A stretch of DNA of 45,747 nucleotides from Rhodobacter flavimaris (GTDB taxonomy: Bacteria; Pseudomonadota; Alphaproteobacteria; Rhodobacterales; Rhodobacteraceae), in assembly GCF_021378075.1 (NCBI RefSeq), contig NZ_JAJUOS010000019.1:1-45747 (forward strand), in the 5' to 3' direction. The position numbers were made by a program, and so were the translations under genes. The notes beneath the pieces are model-generated. The model was not told the DNA's origin, searched no databases, and saw only the letters and a list, made by a program, of their open reading frames with translations. Positions 28,745-35,935 of the stretch are shown piece after piece (within the stretch, counting starts at the first letter, position 1; each line of letters starts with the position of its first letter).

Positions 28745-29467
28745 ATGAAACGCAGCATCAAGCACGCTCTTGTCGGAGTTTTGCTGGCCGGGACGGCCCT
28801 TGCCGCGGTGCCGGTCGTGGCGCAGCAGCTGAATGGCCAGCCCCCGATGCAGGCGCAGATGCAGAATGGCACTGGCCCGATGGGGCAGGGGCCGTTCGCG
28901 GGCGCCATGGGCGCAGGCCCGATGGGCGGCGCCGGGATGATGGGGCCAATGGGCGGTGCAGATATGGACGATGGCCCGATGGGCATGATGTTCGACCGCT
29001 TCGATGCAGATGGTGACGGCACAGTCACCAAGGAAGAAATCGCCGCCAAGCGCACGGCTGACGCGGTTGCGCTGGATGCCAATGGCGATGGCAAGCTGAG
29101 CGCCGAGGAACTGGTCGCCGCCGATATGCGCCGCGTCCAGTTGCGCGTGGAAGAGCGCGTGAAGGCGCGTATCGCGGCTCAGGATGCGGATGGTGACGGT
29201 ATGCTCTCTGCGGCCGAACTGGCGATGCCCGAGATGCCGATGATGATGTTCGAGCGTCTCGATGCCAACGGCGACGGCGCGCTTGGCAAGGACGAACTCG
29301 CCGCGGCCAAGGTCCGGATGCAGGGCGGCATGATGGGGCGCGGCGAACGCGGCGGCCATGGTCATGAAGGCAAGCATATGGGCGGCCACATGGGTGGCGG
29401 GCGTCATGGCGGCCAGCAGGATGGCATGATGGGCCAGCGCTGGATGATGAACCCGCAAGGGAACTGA
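28745..29467 (+). CDS. Secreted EF-hand protein with Met/Gly- and His/Met-rich regions
   Basis: 240 aa. Signal peptide 1-27 (LVGVLLAGTALAAVPVVAQ). Residues about 35-82 are Met/Gly/Pro rich (repeats of GPMG and GMMG). Four canonical EF-hand loops start at D87 (DADGDGTVTKEE), D111 (DANGDGKLSAEE), D147 (DADGDGMLSAAE) and D173 (DANGDGALGKDE). The tail, residues 191-240, is rich in His, Met and Gly. Calcium binding is expected for the loops; the Met/His tracts suggest additional soft-metal (copper-like) binding, which is inference. AGGAG lies before the ATG. It precedes the ECF sigma gene by 81 bases, with a strong hairpin between them. Confidence 0.88.
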   Translation: MKRSIKHALVGVLLAGTALAAVPVVAQQLNGQPPMQAQMQNGTGPMGQGPFAGAMGAGPMGGAGMMGPMGGADMDDGPMGMMFDRFDADGDGTVTKEEIAAKRTADAVALDANGDGKLSAEELVAADMRRVQLRVEERVKARIAAQDADGDGMLSAAELAMPEMPMMMFERLDANGDGALGKDELAAAKVRMQGGMMGRGERGGHGHEGKHMGGHMGGGRHGGQQDGMMGQRWMMNPQGN

Positions 29468-29474
29468 GAATGGC

Positions 29475-29501
29475 CCGGCCCGGGGCACAGCCTCGGGCCG
29501 G
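29475..29501 (+). terminator. Hairpin between the EF-hand gene and the ECF sigma gene
   Basis: An 11-bp stem with one G-U pair (29475-29485 with 29491-29501, loop CACAG) begins eight bases after the EF-hand stop. Only TTG follows, so it is a weak terminator at best; partial termination or mRNA stabilisation is likely. Confidence 0.5.
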
Positions 29502-29548
29502 TTGTCCAAATTGCCTTTGCCCGGGATTCGGGCTAGGCGGGGACGAGT

Positions 29549-30133
29549 ATGGACATGGCATTCGACGCGCTTTCCGACGCCTCGGACGAGGCTTTGCTGG
29601 TTCTCTATGGCAATGGAGACCCCACGGCGGCGCGTTCGCTGACCCTGCGCATGGGGCCGCTGGCCTTTCGAGTCGCCTTGCGGATGCTCGGCGACCGGGC
29701 CGAGGCAGAGGATCTCGCGCAGGAAGCCATGTTGCGTTTGTGGAAGATCGCGCCCGAGTGGCGGCAGGGTGAGGCGAAGGTTTCGACCTGGCTTTACCGC
29801 GTGGTGACCAATCTGGCCACGGATCGCCTGCGCCGCCGTCGCGGTGTGGGGCTGGACGAGGCGCCTGAGGTGGCCGACGGGGCGGCTTCGGCGCTTGATC
29901 GGATGATCGACGAGGATCGCGCCGCCGCGCTGCAACTGGCGCTTGATCAGTTGCCCGCGCGGCAAAGGCAGGCGGTGATCCTGCGCCATCTGGAAGGTCT
30001 TTCGAACCCCGAGATCGCAGCAGCGATGGAAATCGGGGTCGAGGCCGTAGAAAGTTTGACGGCGCGTGGAAAGCGCGCCTTGGCAGCCCTGCTGGAGGGG
30101 CGACGGGAAGAATTGGGGTATGGTCATGACTGA
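29549..30133 (+). CDS. ECF-type RNA polymerase sigma factor
   Basis: 194 aa. Region 2 is clear: FRVALRMLGDRAEAEDLAQEAMLRLW, then STWLYRVVTNLATDRLRRRR, which binds core polymerase and the -10 element. Region 4 follows at about 130-185: LDQLPARQRQAVILRHLEGLSNPEIAAAM, the helix-turn-helix for -35 recognition. There is no region 1.1 or 3, so it is an ECF (group 4) factor. The start ATG 29549 has GGGGA upstream; ATG 29555 is an alternative. The following membrane protein gene overlaps its end (30126 versus 30133), as expected for a sigma/anti-sigma pair. Confidence 0.93.
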   Translation: MDMAFDALSDASDEALLVLYGNGDPTAARSLTLRMGPLAFRVALRMLGDRAEAEDLAQEAMLRLWKIAPEWRQGEAKVSTWLYRVVTNLATDRLRRRRGVGLDEAPEVADGAASALDRMIDEDRAAALQLALDQLPARQRQAVILRHLEGLSNPEIAAAMEIGVEAVESLTARGKRALAALLEGRREELGYGHD

Positions 30134-30494
30134 CGAAAAGGCGAAAGGGTTGGCGCTCGACGATTTCTTTGCAGCCGCCCGAAACGATCTGCCCGAGCCC
30201 TCGGGCGCGTTTCTTGCGCGTGTGCTGAACGATTCCGAGGCGGTGCAGGCCGGGTTCGCAGCCCCGGCGGCGCCCACGCCGCGCATGGGGCTGTTCGCGC
30301 GCTTCGCCGACCTGGTTGGCGGCTGGCCTGCCTTGGGCGGTATGGTGACGGCAACGCTTGCCGGCGCCTGGATCGGTTTTGTCGGGGTCGATCGGATCGA
30401 CGCGCTGTCGGGGGTTTATTTCGCCTCGGCGGAGACGCTCGGGACGGTTAATCTCTTGCCGGACGGGGACCTTCTGGCCCTGGCCGCGGAATGA
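30126..30494 (+). CDS. One-pass membrane protein, putative anti-sigma factor (CnrY-like position)
   Basis: 122 aa. Residues 1-72 are soluble and presumably cytosolic (LALDDFFAAARNDLPEPSGAF, rich in acidic and hydrophobic helix). One membrane helix follows (about 73-92, GGMVTATLAGAWIGFVG), then a short outer segment. No zinc anti-sigma motif (HxxxCxxC) is present. It overlaps the ECF sigma gene by eight bases and is followed after 10 bases by a periplasmic metal-sensor-like gene, the same set as CnrH/CnrY/CnrX in Cupriavidus. An anti-sigma role is inferred from position and topology only. Confidence 0.7.
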   Translation: MTDEKAKGLALDDFFAAARNDLPEPSGAFLARVLNDSEAVQAGFAAPAAPTPRMGLFARFADLVGGWPALGGMVTATLAGAWIGFVGVDRIDALSGVYFASAETLGTVNLLPDGDLLALAAE

Positions 30495-30504
30495 CGGGGG
30501 AGCG

Positions 30505-31005
30505 ATGACGCAGGAAACGACCAATGCCAAACCGGCGAAGAGCACTCCGACCTGGGTGCGCGTGTTGCTGGGCGTGTCGCTGACGCTGAACCTGCTGGTT
30601 GCGGGTGTCGTCGTGGGCGGCATTCTGGGGCATGAGCGCCATCCGCCGCGCCCCGAGGTCGAAGAGGTCAATCTGGGGCCCTTCACCGGCGCCTTTTCGC
30701 GCAACGACCGCGAGGCGCTGCGCCGCGCCGCCGAAGCCGAGGGGCTGAGCTTCCGCGCCATGCGGCGCGACGCGCGCGAGGATCTCGACGCCCTCATTGG
30801 TGCTCTGGAGGCCGACCCCTGGGATCGCAGCGCCGTAGAGGCGATGATTGGCCGCTACAGGGAACGGACCCTGGGCCGGATCGGCATTGGCGAGCGGCTG
30901 ATGATCGAGCGGCTCGACCAGATGCAGCCCGAAGAACGTCGCGCCTTTGCCGAGCGGCTGCGTGAGGGCTTCGATCATAGCCGGATGGCGCCGCGGGATC
31001 GCTAA
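30505..31005 (+). CDS. Periplasmic heavy-metal-sensor-like protein (CnrX/ZraP type)
   Basis: 166 aa. One N-terminal anchor (about 17-42, WVRVLLGVSLTLNLLVAGVVVGGI), then an all-helical periplasmic domain of charged amphipathic helices (ALRRAAEAEGLSFRAMRRDARED; FAERLREGFDHS). This is the Metal_resist/CpxP-ZraP-CnrX layout. Candidate metal ligands are His44 and His47 just outside the membrane (GHERHPP) and a Met/His C-terminus (DHSRM); it has fewer His than CnrX. GGGGGAG precedes the ATG. Probably the sensor that acts on the preceding one-TM protein. Confidence 0.8.
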   Translation: MTQETTNAKPAKSTPTWVRVLLGVSLTLNLLVAGVVVGGILGHERHPPRPEVEEVNLGPFTGAFSRNDREALRRAAEAEGLSFRAMRRDAREDLDALIGALEADPWDRSAVEAMIGRYRERTLGRIGIGERLMIERLDQMQPEERRAFAERLREGFDHSRMAPRDR

Positions 31006-31009
31006 GCCC

Positions 31010-32401
31010 TCAGGCGGCGCTGCTGCGCGAGGCGGTGGTCACCCGGTTGCGCCCCTCGCGCTTGGAGCGCATGAGCGCCTGATCCGCAGCGTCCAGAGCC
31101 GCTGCAACCGGATCGGTGCCATGGCTTGTCGTCACGCCCACGGAAATCGTGACCGTGACACTCCCGGCATCGCCCGGCAGCGAAAAAGGCGTGGCCTCAA
31201 TCGCGCTGCAAATCGCCGAGGCGATCGCCTCGGCCTGTGCCAAGGAGGTTTCGGGCAGGGCGATCAGGAACTCCTCCCCGCCGAAGCGCGCCAGCAGATC
31301 CTGCTCTCGAAGGCAATTGCGCAGGCGCTGAGCGACCTCGGTCAGGACAGCGTCGCCCGCCGCATGACCGAAGGTGTCGTTGATTTCCTTGAAACGGTCG
31401 AGGTCAAGCGCCATGAGCGCGAAGGCCTGTCCGCTGGTCCTTGCCTGATCGGCAAGGCTACCCAACCGTTGCAAGGCAAAGCGGCGGTTATAGAGCCCAG
31501 TCAGGGAATCTGTCATCGCAAGCCTCAGACCATCCGCGATATAATTCCGTTTGCGGTCGCGCATACGCTTGCGGTCCAGATGCGTCGAAAGGCGCAGCGC
31601 GGCCTCGTGCGCTTGCACGGGCTGAGCGATCTTGACAGGCAGAACGTCGTCGGCGCCCAGATCGAGCGCCATGACAATCGTATCGCTGTCGCCCCGTTCC
31701 GCCGCGACACAGACCACCGAGTTGCGCGATTGCGCGCGCGAGCGCAACTCGGACATCAGACGCAGCCCGTCGCCGGGTTGAGCTCGGTCGATAGCGATCA
31801 CATAGGCGTCTGGCGCCCGCGCCGCCGTTTGGTCGAGCGCCTCGCCGGCGGTCATGCTCTCGATCCAGTCGTTTGGCAGGTCCCGTGCCAGCGCACCGGT
31901 CCACAGCGACGTTGTTTCGCGATCCGGCGCGATGACAGCGATCCGCGCTGCGGGCGTGAAATGCGACGAGGGCTCGGCTAGGCCCCAGTCGCGGCAGGCG
32001 GCCTCTCCGGCGCGCAGGTCCTGCTCGGCCTCGCGGGCGCGCAGCAGGCTGCGCAGCCGCGCCATCAGGATGCTTTCGTCTACGGGTTTGGCCATGAAAT
32101 CGTCAGCACCCGCGCGCAAGGCCGCCAGCCTGTCCTCTGGCGTCGGTGATGCGCTGAGGACGATCACGGGGAGAGTGGCGGTTGTCGGGTGCGTCTTGAT
32201 CCGACGGCACAGCGCGATGCCGTCGATATCGGGCAGGTTCATGTCCAGAAGCAGAAGATCGGGCGCCTCCTGCGCGATCTGGCGCAGCACCTCGGCCCCG
32301 GTCCAGGCCTGAACGGTATCGTACCGGGCCGCCGAAAGTTTGACCTTCAGCACGATCCGGTTCGTCGCAACATCATCCACGATCAGGATTTTTCCTGCCA
32401 T
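31010..32401 (-). CDS. PleD-like response regulator diguanylate cyclase (REC-REC-GGDEF)
   Basis: 463 aa. REC1 (1-120) has the acidic pair in LIVDD, phosphoacceptor Asp53 (LLLLDMNLPDIDG) and Lys105. A second REC-like domain covers about 150-275. The GGDEF domain holds the active-site GGEEF at 374-378 and an intact inhibitory I-site REQD at 365-368. This is the Caulobacter PleD layout: phosphorylation drives dimerisation and c-di-GMP synthesis. The start at 32401 gives MAGKILIVDD; the ORF reaches 10 codons further upstream. Convergent with the ECF cassette (4 bases apart). No divK gene is adjacent, though PleD is commonly next to it. Confidence 0.93.
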   Translation of the reverse strand: MAGKILIVDDVATNRIVLKVKLSAARYDTVQAWTGAEVLRQIAQEAPDLLLLDMNLPDIDGIALCRRIKTHPTTATLPVIVLSASPTPEDRLAALRAGADDFMAKPVDESILMARLRSLLRAREAEQDLRAGEAACRDWGLAEPSSHFTPAARIAVIAPDRETTSLWTGALARDLPNDWIESMTAGEALDQTAARAPDAYVIAIDRAQPGDGLRLMSELRSRAQSRNSVVCVAAERGDSDTIVMALDLGADDVLPVKIAQPVQAHEAALRLSTHLDRKRMRDRKRNYIADGLRLAMTDSLTGLYNRRFALQRLGSLADQARTSGQAFALMALDLDRFKEINDTFGHAAGDAVLTEVAQRLRNCLREQDLLARFGGEEFLIALPETSLAQAEAIASAICSAIEATPFSLPGDAGSVTVTISVGVTTSHGTDPVAAALDAADQALMRSKREGRNRVTTASRSSAA

Positions 32402-32496
32402 GGCGATCCGAACTCCCTTACCCTGAAACAATACGTCCTGTAGCTATGCGTGGATAAGGTTAACAAACTCTTTCACGCCGCAAGGGGGCAGGGGCA

Positions 32497-32775
32497 ATGC
32501 AGCATGAATCGGCGCAGGTTCTGGCCATCCGCACACTCGGCTGGCTGGCCGGGCAGGACGAGATTTTTGGCGCTTTCCTGGCCGCCTCGGGGGCTGCGGC
32601 AAGCGATGTGCGGGCGATGGCCTCTGATCCCGGTTTTTTGTGCGCGATGCTCGATTTCCTCATGCAAAGCGATGCCTGGGTGATTACCTGTGCCAATAAT
32701 CTGGGCGTGCCCCCCGAGGCGCTGCAAGGCGCGCGCGCGGTGCTTGGCGGCGGCGATCAGAGGCACTGGACCTGA
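32497..32775 (+). CDS. DUF3572 family protein
   Basis: 92 aa soluble helical protein. LAIRTLGWLAGQDEIFGAFL, GAAASDVRAMASDPGFLCAML and FLMQSDAWVITCANNLG are the signature stretches of DUF3572, found next to pleD in many alphaproteobacteria. No function is assigned. It is divergent from the PleD-like gene (95 bases between starts) and leads the long plus-strand run; the HAD gene follows after 9 bases. Confidence 0.9.
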   Translation: MQHESAQVLAIRTLGWLAGQDEIFGAFLAASGAAASDVRAMASDPGFLCAMLDFLMQSDAWVITCANNLGVPPEALQGARAVLGGGDQRHWT

Positions 32776-32784
32776 GGGGATACG

Positions 32785-33483
32785 ATGACGCGGATCGCAG
32801 GGATCCTGTTCGACAAGGACGGAACGCTCTTTGATTTCAACGCCACCTGGGCGGTGTGGGCTTATGGCGTGATCGAGCGGCTGAGCGACGGCGATGCCGA
32901 ACGCGCGGCCCTGATGGCTGATGCGATTGGCTTTCTGCCCGCGCAGATGCGCTTTGCCGCCGGGTCGCCGGTGATCGCGGGCACCCCCGCCGAAGTCGCG
33001 GGCTACCTGCTGACGCATCTTCCGGGTCGCGCGCTGGATGAACTGGTGACCGAGCTCGACGCCGCCGCGCAGACGGCGCCGCAGGTGGCGGCGGTTCCGC
33101 TTGCGCCCTGTCTGGGCGGGCTGCAGGCGCAGGGGCTGCGTCTGGGTGTCTGCACCAATGATTCAGAGGCCGCCGCGCGCGCGCATCTCGAAACAGCCGG
33201 GGTCGTGCAGCTTTTCGATATGATCGTGGGCTATGACAGCGGTTATGGCGAGAAACCCGCGCCCGGGCCGCTGCTGGCCTTCGCGCGCAAAGTCGGGCTG
33301 GAGCCCGCGACGATTGCGATGGTGGGCGACAGCCCGCATGATCTGCATGCCGCGCGTGCGGCGGGCATGGTTGCCGTGGGCGTGCTGAGCGGCCCCGCCG
33401 ACGAGGCCACTCTTGCGCCACTTGCCGATGTCGTCCTGCCGGACATCTCGGCGCTTGCCGCATGGGCGGCGCTTCGAGGCTGA
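32785..33483 (+). CDS. HAD-family phosphatase (phosphoglycolate phosphatase-like)
   Basis: 232 aa. The nucleophile motif is FDKDGTLFDF (Asp10, Asp12); motif II is CTNDSE, the Lys is in GYGEKPAPGPLL, and the metal-binding motif is MVGDSPHDLHAARAAGM. The helical cap (about 20-100) is of the C1 type. Together these mark a magnesium-dependent phosphatase of the Gph/PGP group; the substrate is not certain. It follows the DUF3572 gene by 9 bases with GAGGGG before its ATG. Confidence 0.9.
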   Translation: MTRIAGILFDKDGTLFDFNATWAVWAYGVIERLSDGDAERAALMADAIGFLPAQMRFAAGSPVIAGTPAEVAGYLLTHLPGRALDELVTELDAAAQTAPQVAAVPLAPCLGGLQAQGLRLGVCTNDSEAAARAHLETAGVVQLFDMIVGYDSGYGEKPAPGPLLAFARKVGLEPATIAMVGDSPHDLHAARAAGMVAVGVLSGPADEATLAPLADVVLPDISALAAWAALRG

Positions 33484-33547
33484 TGGCGCCTCTGGCCAAG
33501 CACCTGCCCAAGGGCTAGCGTGAAGCGATAGCGCAGGGAGGCGGGCG

Positions 33548-35290
33548 ATGATCGGGGCGAGAATTCAGTATCTTCTGCTGGGTATGGCCGGCGGCCTTGC
33601 GTTCTGGTTGCTTCAGAAGATCGACGAAGAGATCGCGGCGGGGCGCCTGCTGCTCGCGCTCGGCGTCTTTTCGGTGGTGTTCTTCGGTGGTGCGCTTGCG
33701 ATGCTGAGCGAGCTTGGCCTGCGGCGCGCGATAATTGGCGCGGCGGGGCTCGGCGTCGCGGCCACGTTGCTGGCGCTTTGGGAAAGCCTCGGGTTCGCCA
33801 AGGCGGGTCAGACGCTGTCGGCAGGCCACGCCGTCGTGGCGCTGGCAGCCATCGGGGCGCTGCCGGTGCCGTTCCTGATCGCTGCTGGCTTGCCCGGCAG
33901 CAAGGGCTGGTCAGATTACCGCGTCCTGTTTGTAGAAAGCTGGAACATCGTCGTGCGATACGGCGCGGCCTGGCTTTTCATCGGTGTGGTCTGGATGGTC
34001 CTGATGTTGGGGGCTGAGCTGTTGGTGCTGGTGGGGATCAGCTTCTTGACCGATCTACTGCGCGAGGATCTGGTGATCTTGCTGATTTGCGGCGCGGCAC
34101 TTGGTCTGGGGCTGTCGGTGGTGGCCGAGATGTCGGACATGGTCTCGCCCTACCTGTTACTGCGCTTGCTGCGCCTGCTGACGCCGGTGGTGCTGGCGCT
34201 GGTGCTGGTCTTCCTGGCCGCGCTGCCGGTGCGCGGGCTGACGCATCTGTTCGGCGGCCTGACCCCGAGCGGTGTTTTGCTGGGGATGGCCTGGGCATCG
34301 ATCTCGCTTGTCTCCATCGCGGTCGATCAGGACGATGTCGAAGCCGTGCACGGGCCACTTCTGAGTTGGGCGGGGCGCGGGCTTGCGCTGGTGCTGCCGG
34401 TGCTGGCGGCGCTTGCAGGATGGGGGATCTTGTTGCGCGTGCAAGACCACGGCTGGACGCCCGACCGGGTGATGGCGGCTACCGTGGCGGCGGTCGTTCT
34501 TGGTTATGCGGGTCTTTACGCGCTGAGCGTGCTGGCCGGGCGGAGCTGGATGGCCTGGGTTCGGCGCGCCAATATCCTGATGGCGCTGGCCCTTATTGCG
34601 CTTGGGGTGTTGTGGCTCTCGCCGCTCATCAACCCCGAGAAAATCTCGGCCCGCTCGCAGATGGCGCGGTTCGCGGCGGGCGAATTGCCGCTTGCCGAGC
34701 TGCCGCTGTGGGAGTTCAAGCGCGAATGGGGCCACGCGGGCGAGACTGCCCTGGCCGAGTTGCAGAAACTGGCGCAGGACCCCGCGCAGGGCGATCTTGC
34801 GAAGCGGCTTGCGCAGCTGGACAGCGCCGAGAGCCGGTATGATCTGCCCGGCCCTGGGGAAACCGATCTTGCCGCTCAGGCCGAGGAATTCCGCGCCCAT
34901 GTGACCACAGTGACGGGGGGCGCCGAGGTGCCCGAGGCGCTCTGGATCGAGCTTGTGCGCGTGACCTCGCCGGACTACGCGGCGGATTGCGCAGCAAAGA
35001 CTGCGGCGGGGCATGGGCGTTGCGTTCTCGTGCTGGCTGACTTCCGGCCCGATGTGTCGGGCGCCGAAGCGATTTTCTTCCGCGCCCGACCGGACGGCGT
35101 GCTTGAGACCCAAGCCTTCCGCTCCGAGGGCGAGCGGTGGATGACGACGGCAGCGGTGCCTCTGGGCGGAACTGGGGCGCTGCCCGCGGATGTGCTGATC
35201 GACACCCTTTCGGGGCAGGCGCCGGCGCTCGTTCCTTCGGGCATCATGGCGCTTGAGATCGGCGGCACGAAGTTCACCGTTTCGCCCTGA
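33548..35290 (+). CDS. DUF4153 domain-containing multi-pass membrane protein
   Basis: 580 aa. About eleven hydrophobic segments fill residues 5-365, followed by a soluble C-terminal domain (about 370-580) of mixed helix and strand with KREWGHAGETALAELQKLAQ and two cysteines (DCAAKTAAGHGRC). LFVESWNIVVRYGAAWLFIGVVWMVL matches DUF4153 proteins of Rhodobacteraceae. Function is not known. GGGAGG precedes the ATG. It lies 64 bases after the HAD gene and 57 bases before the H-NOX-like gene. Confidence 0.85.
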   Translation: MIGARIQYLLLGMAGGLAFWLLQKIDEEIAAGRLLLALGVFSVVFFGGALAMLSELGLRRAIIGAAGLGVAATLLALWESLGFAKAGQTLSAGHAVVALAAIGALPVPFLIAAGLPGSKGWSDYRVLFVESWNIVVRYGAAWLFIGVVWMVLMLGAELLVLVGISFLTDLLREDLVILLICGAALGLGLSVVAEMSDMVSPYLLLRLLRLLTPVVLALVLVFLAALPVRGLTHLFGGLTPSGVLLGMAWASISLVSIAVDQDDVEAVHGPLLSWAGRGLALVLPVLAALAGWGILLRVQDHGWTPDRVMAATVAAVVLGYAGLYALSVLAGRSWMAWVRRANILMALALIALGVLWLSPLINPEKISARSQMARFAAGELPLAELPLWEFKREWGHAGETALAELQKLAQDPAQGDLAKRLAQLDSAESRYDLPGPGETDLAAQAEEFRAHVTTVTGGAEVPEALWIELVRVTSPDYAADCAAKTAAGHGRCVLVLADFRPDVSGAEAIFFRARPDGVLETQAFRSEGERWMTTAAVPLGGTGALPADVLIDTLSGQAPALVPSGIMALEIGGTKFTVSP

Positions 35291-35347
35291 GCGCCTTGGG
35301 GAATTGTTAACGGGCCTGCCCTAACGTGCCTCTTTGACGGAGGCATC

Positions 35348-35935
35348 ATGCACGGCTTGATCAACAAATCGATTCAGGCGTTTCTGCGCGCCAATTACGG
35401 CCAAAGGCTATGGTTGCAGGTGGCCGAGCGCGTCGGCTTCGAATCCGAGGGGTTCGAGGCGATGCTGCGCTATGACGACCAGTTGACCGAGGATTTGCTG
35501 CAAGCCTCGATCGAGGCGCTCGACAAGCCGCGCGGAGCGTTGCTGGAGGATATCGGTGCCTACCTCGCCTCGCTCGAGCCGATCCGGCGGTTACTGCGCT
35601 TCGGAGGAGAGGACTACTGGGAGTTTCTGCAATCGCTCGACGAGTTGCAGGGCCGTGGCCAGATGACGCTGCCCGATCTGGAACTCCCTGAACTGACATT
35701 GCGCACCGAGCGGGCTGACCGCTTTCTTCTGATTGTGCGCAGCACGATCAACGGGTGGGGGGCGGTGATGACCGGCTTGCTGCGGGCGATGGCGGACGAT
35801 TACGGCGCCCTCGCGATGATCGAGCAGGCAGACACCGCGGATGGGCAAGAGGCGGTGCAGGTGGTCTTGCTGGAGGCGACGTTCAACGAGGGGCGGCGGT
35901 TCGAACTCGCCCGCCCGGTCGGGGGCGTGCGATGA
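35348..35935 (+). CDS. H-NOX-fold protein lacking the heme ligands
   Basis: 195 aa, the usual H-NOX (HNOB) length. MHGLINKSIQAFLRANYG, FEAMLRYDD, LLEDIGAYLASLEPIRRLLRF and AMADDYGALAMIE follow the family from end to end. In canonical H-NOX proteins a His near residue 102 binds heme iron, in a SLDxxHxR-like context; here the stretch reads SLDELQGR, with Gln101 in place. The YxSxR motif that holds the heme propionates is VRSTI (130-134), with Tyr and Arg lost. Heme and NO binding are therefore unlikely. The stop overlaps the start of the GGDEF gene (ATGA), so signalling to that partner is probable. The GACGGAGGC before the ATG is a good ribosome site. Confidence 0.85.
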   Translation: MHGLINKSIQAFLRANYGQRLWLQVAERVGFESEGFEAMLRYDDQLTEDLLQASIEALDKPRGALLEDIGAYLASLEPIRRLLRFGGEDYWEFLQSLDELQGRGQMTLPDLELPELTLRTERADRFLLIVRSTINGWGAVMTGLLRAMADDYGALAMIEQADTADGQEAVQVVLLEATFNEGRRFELARPVGGVR

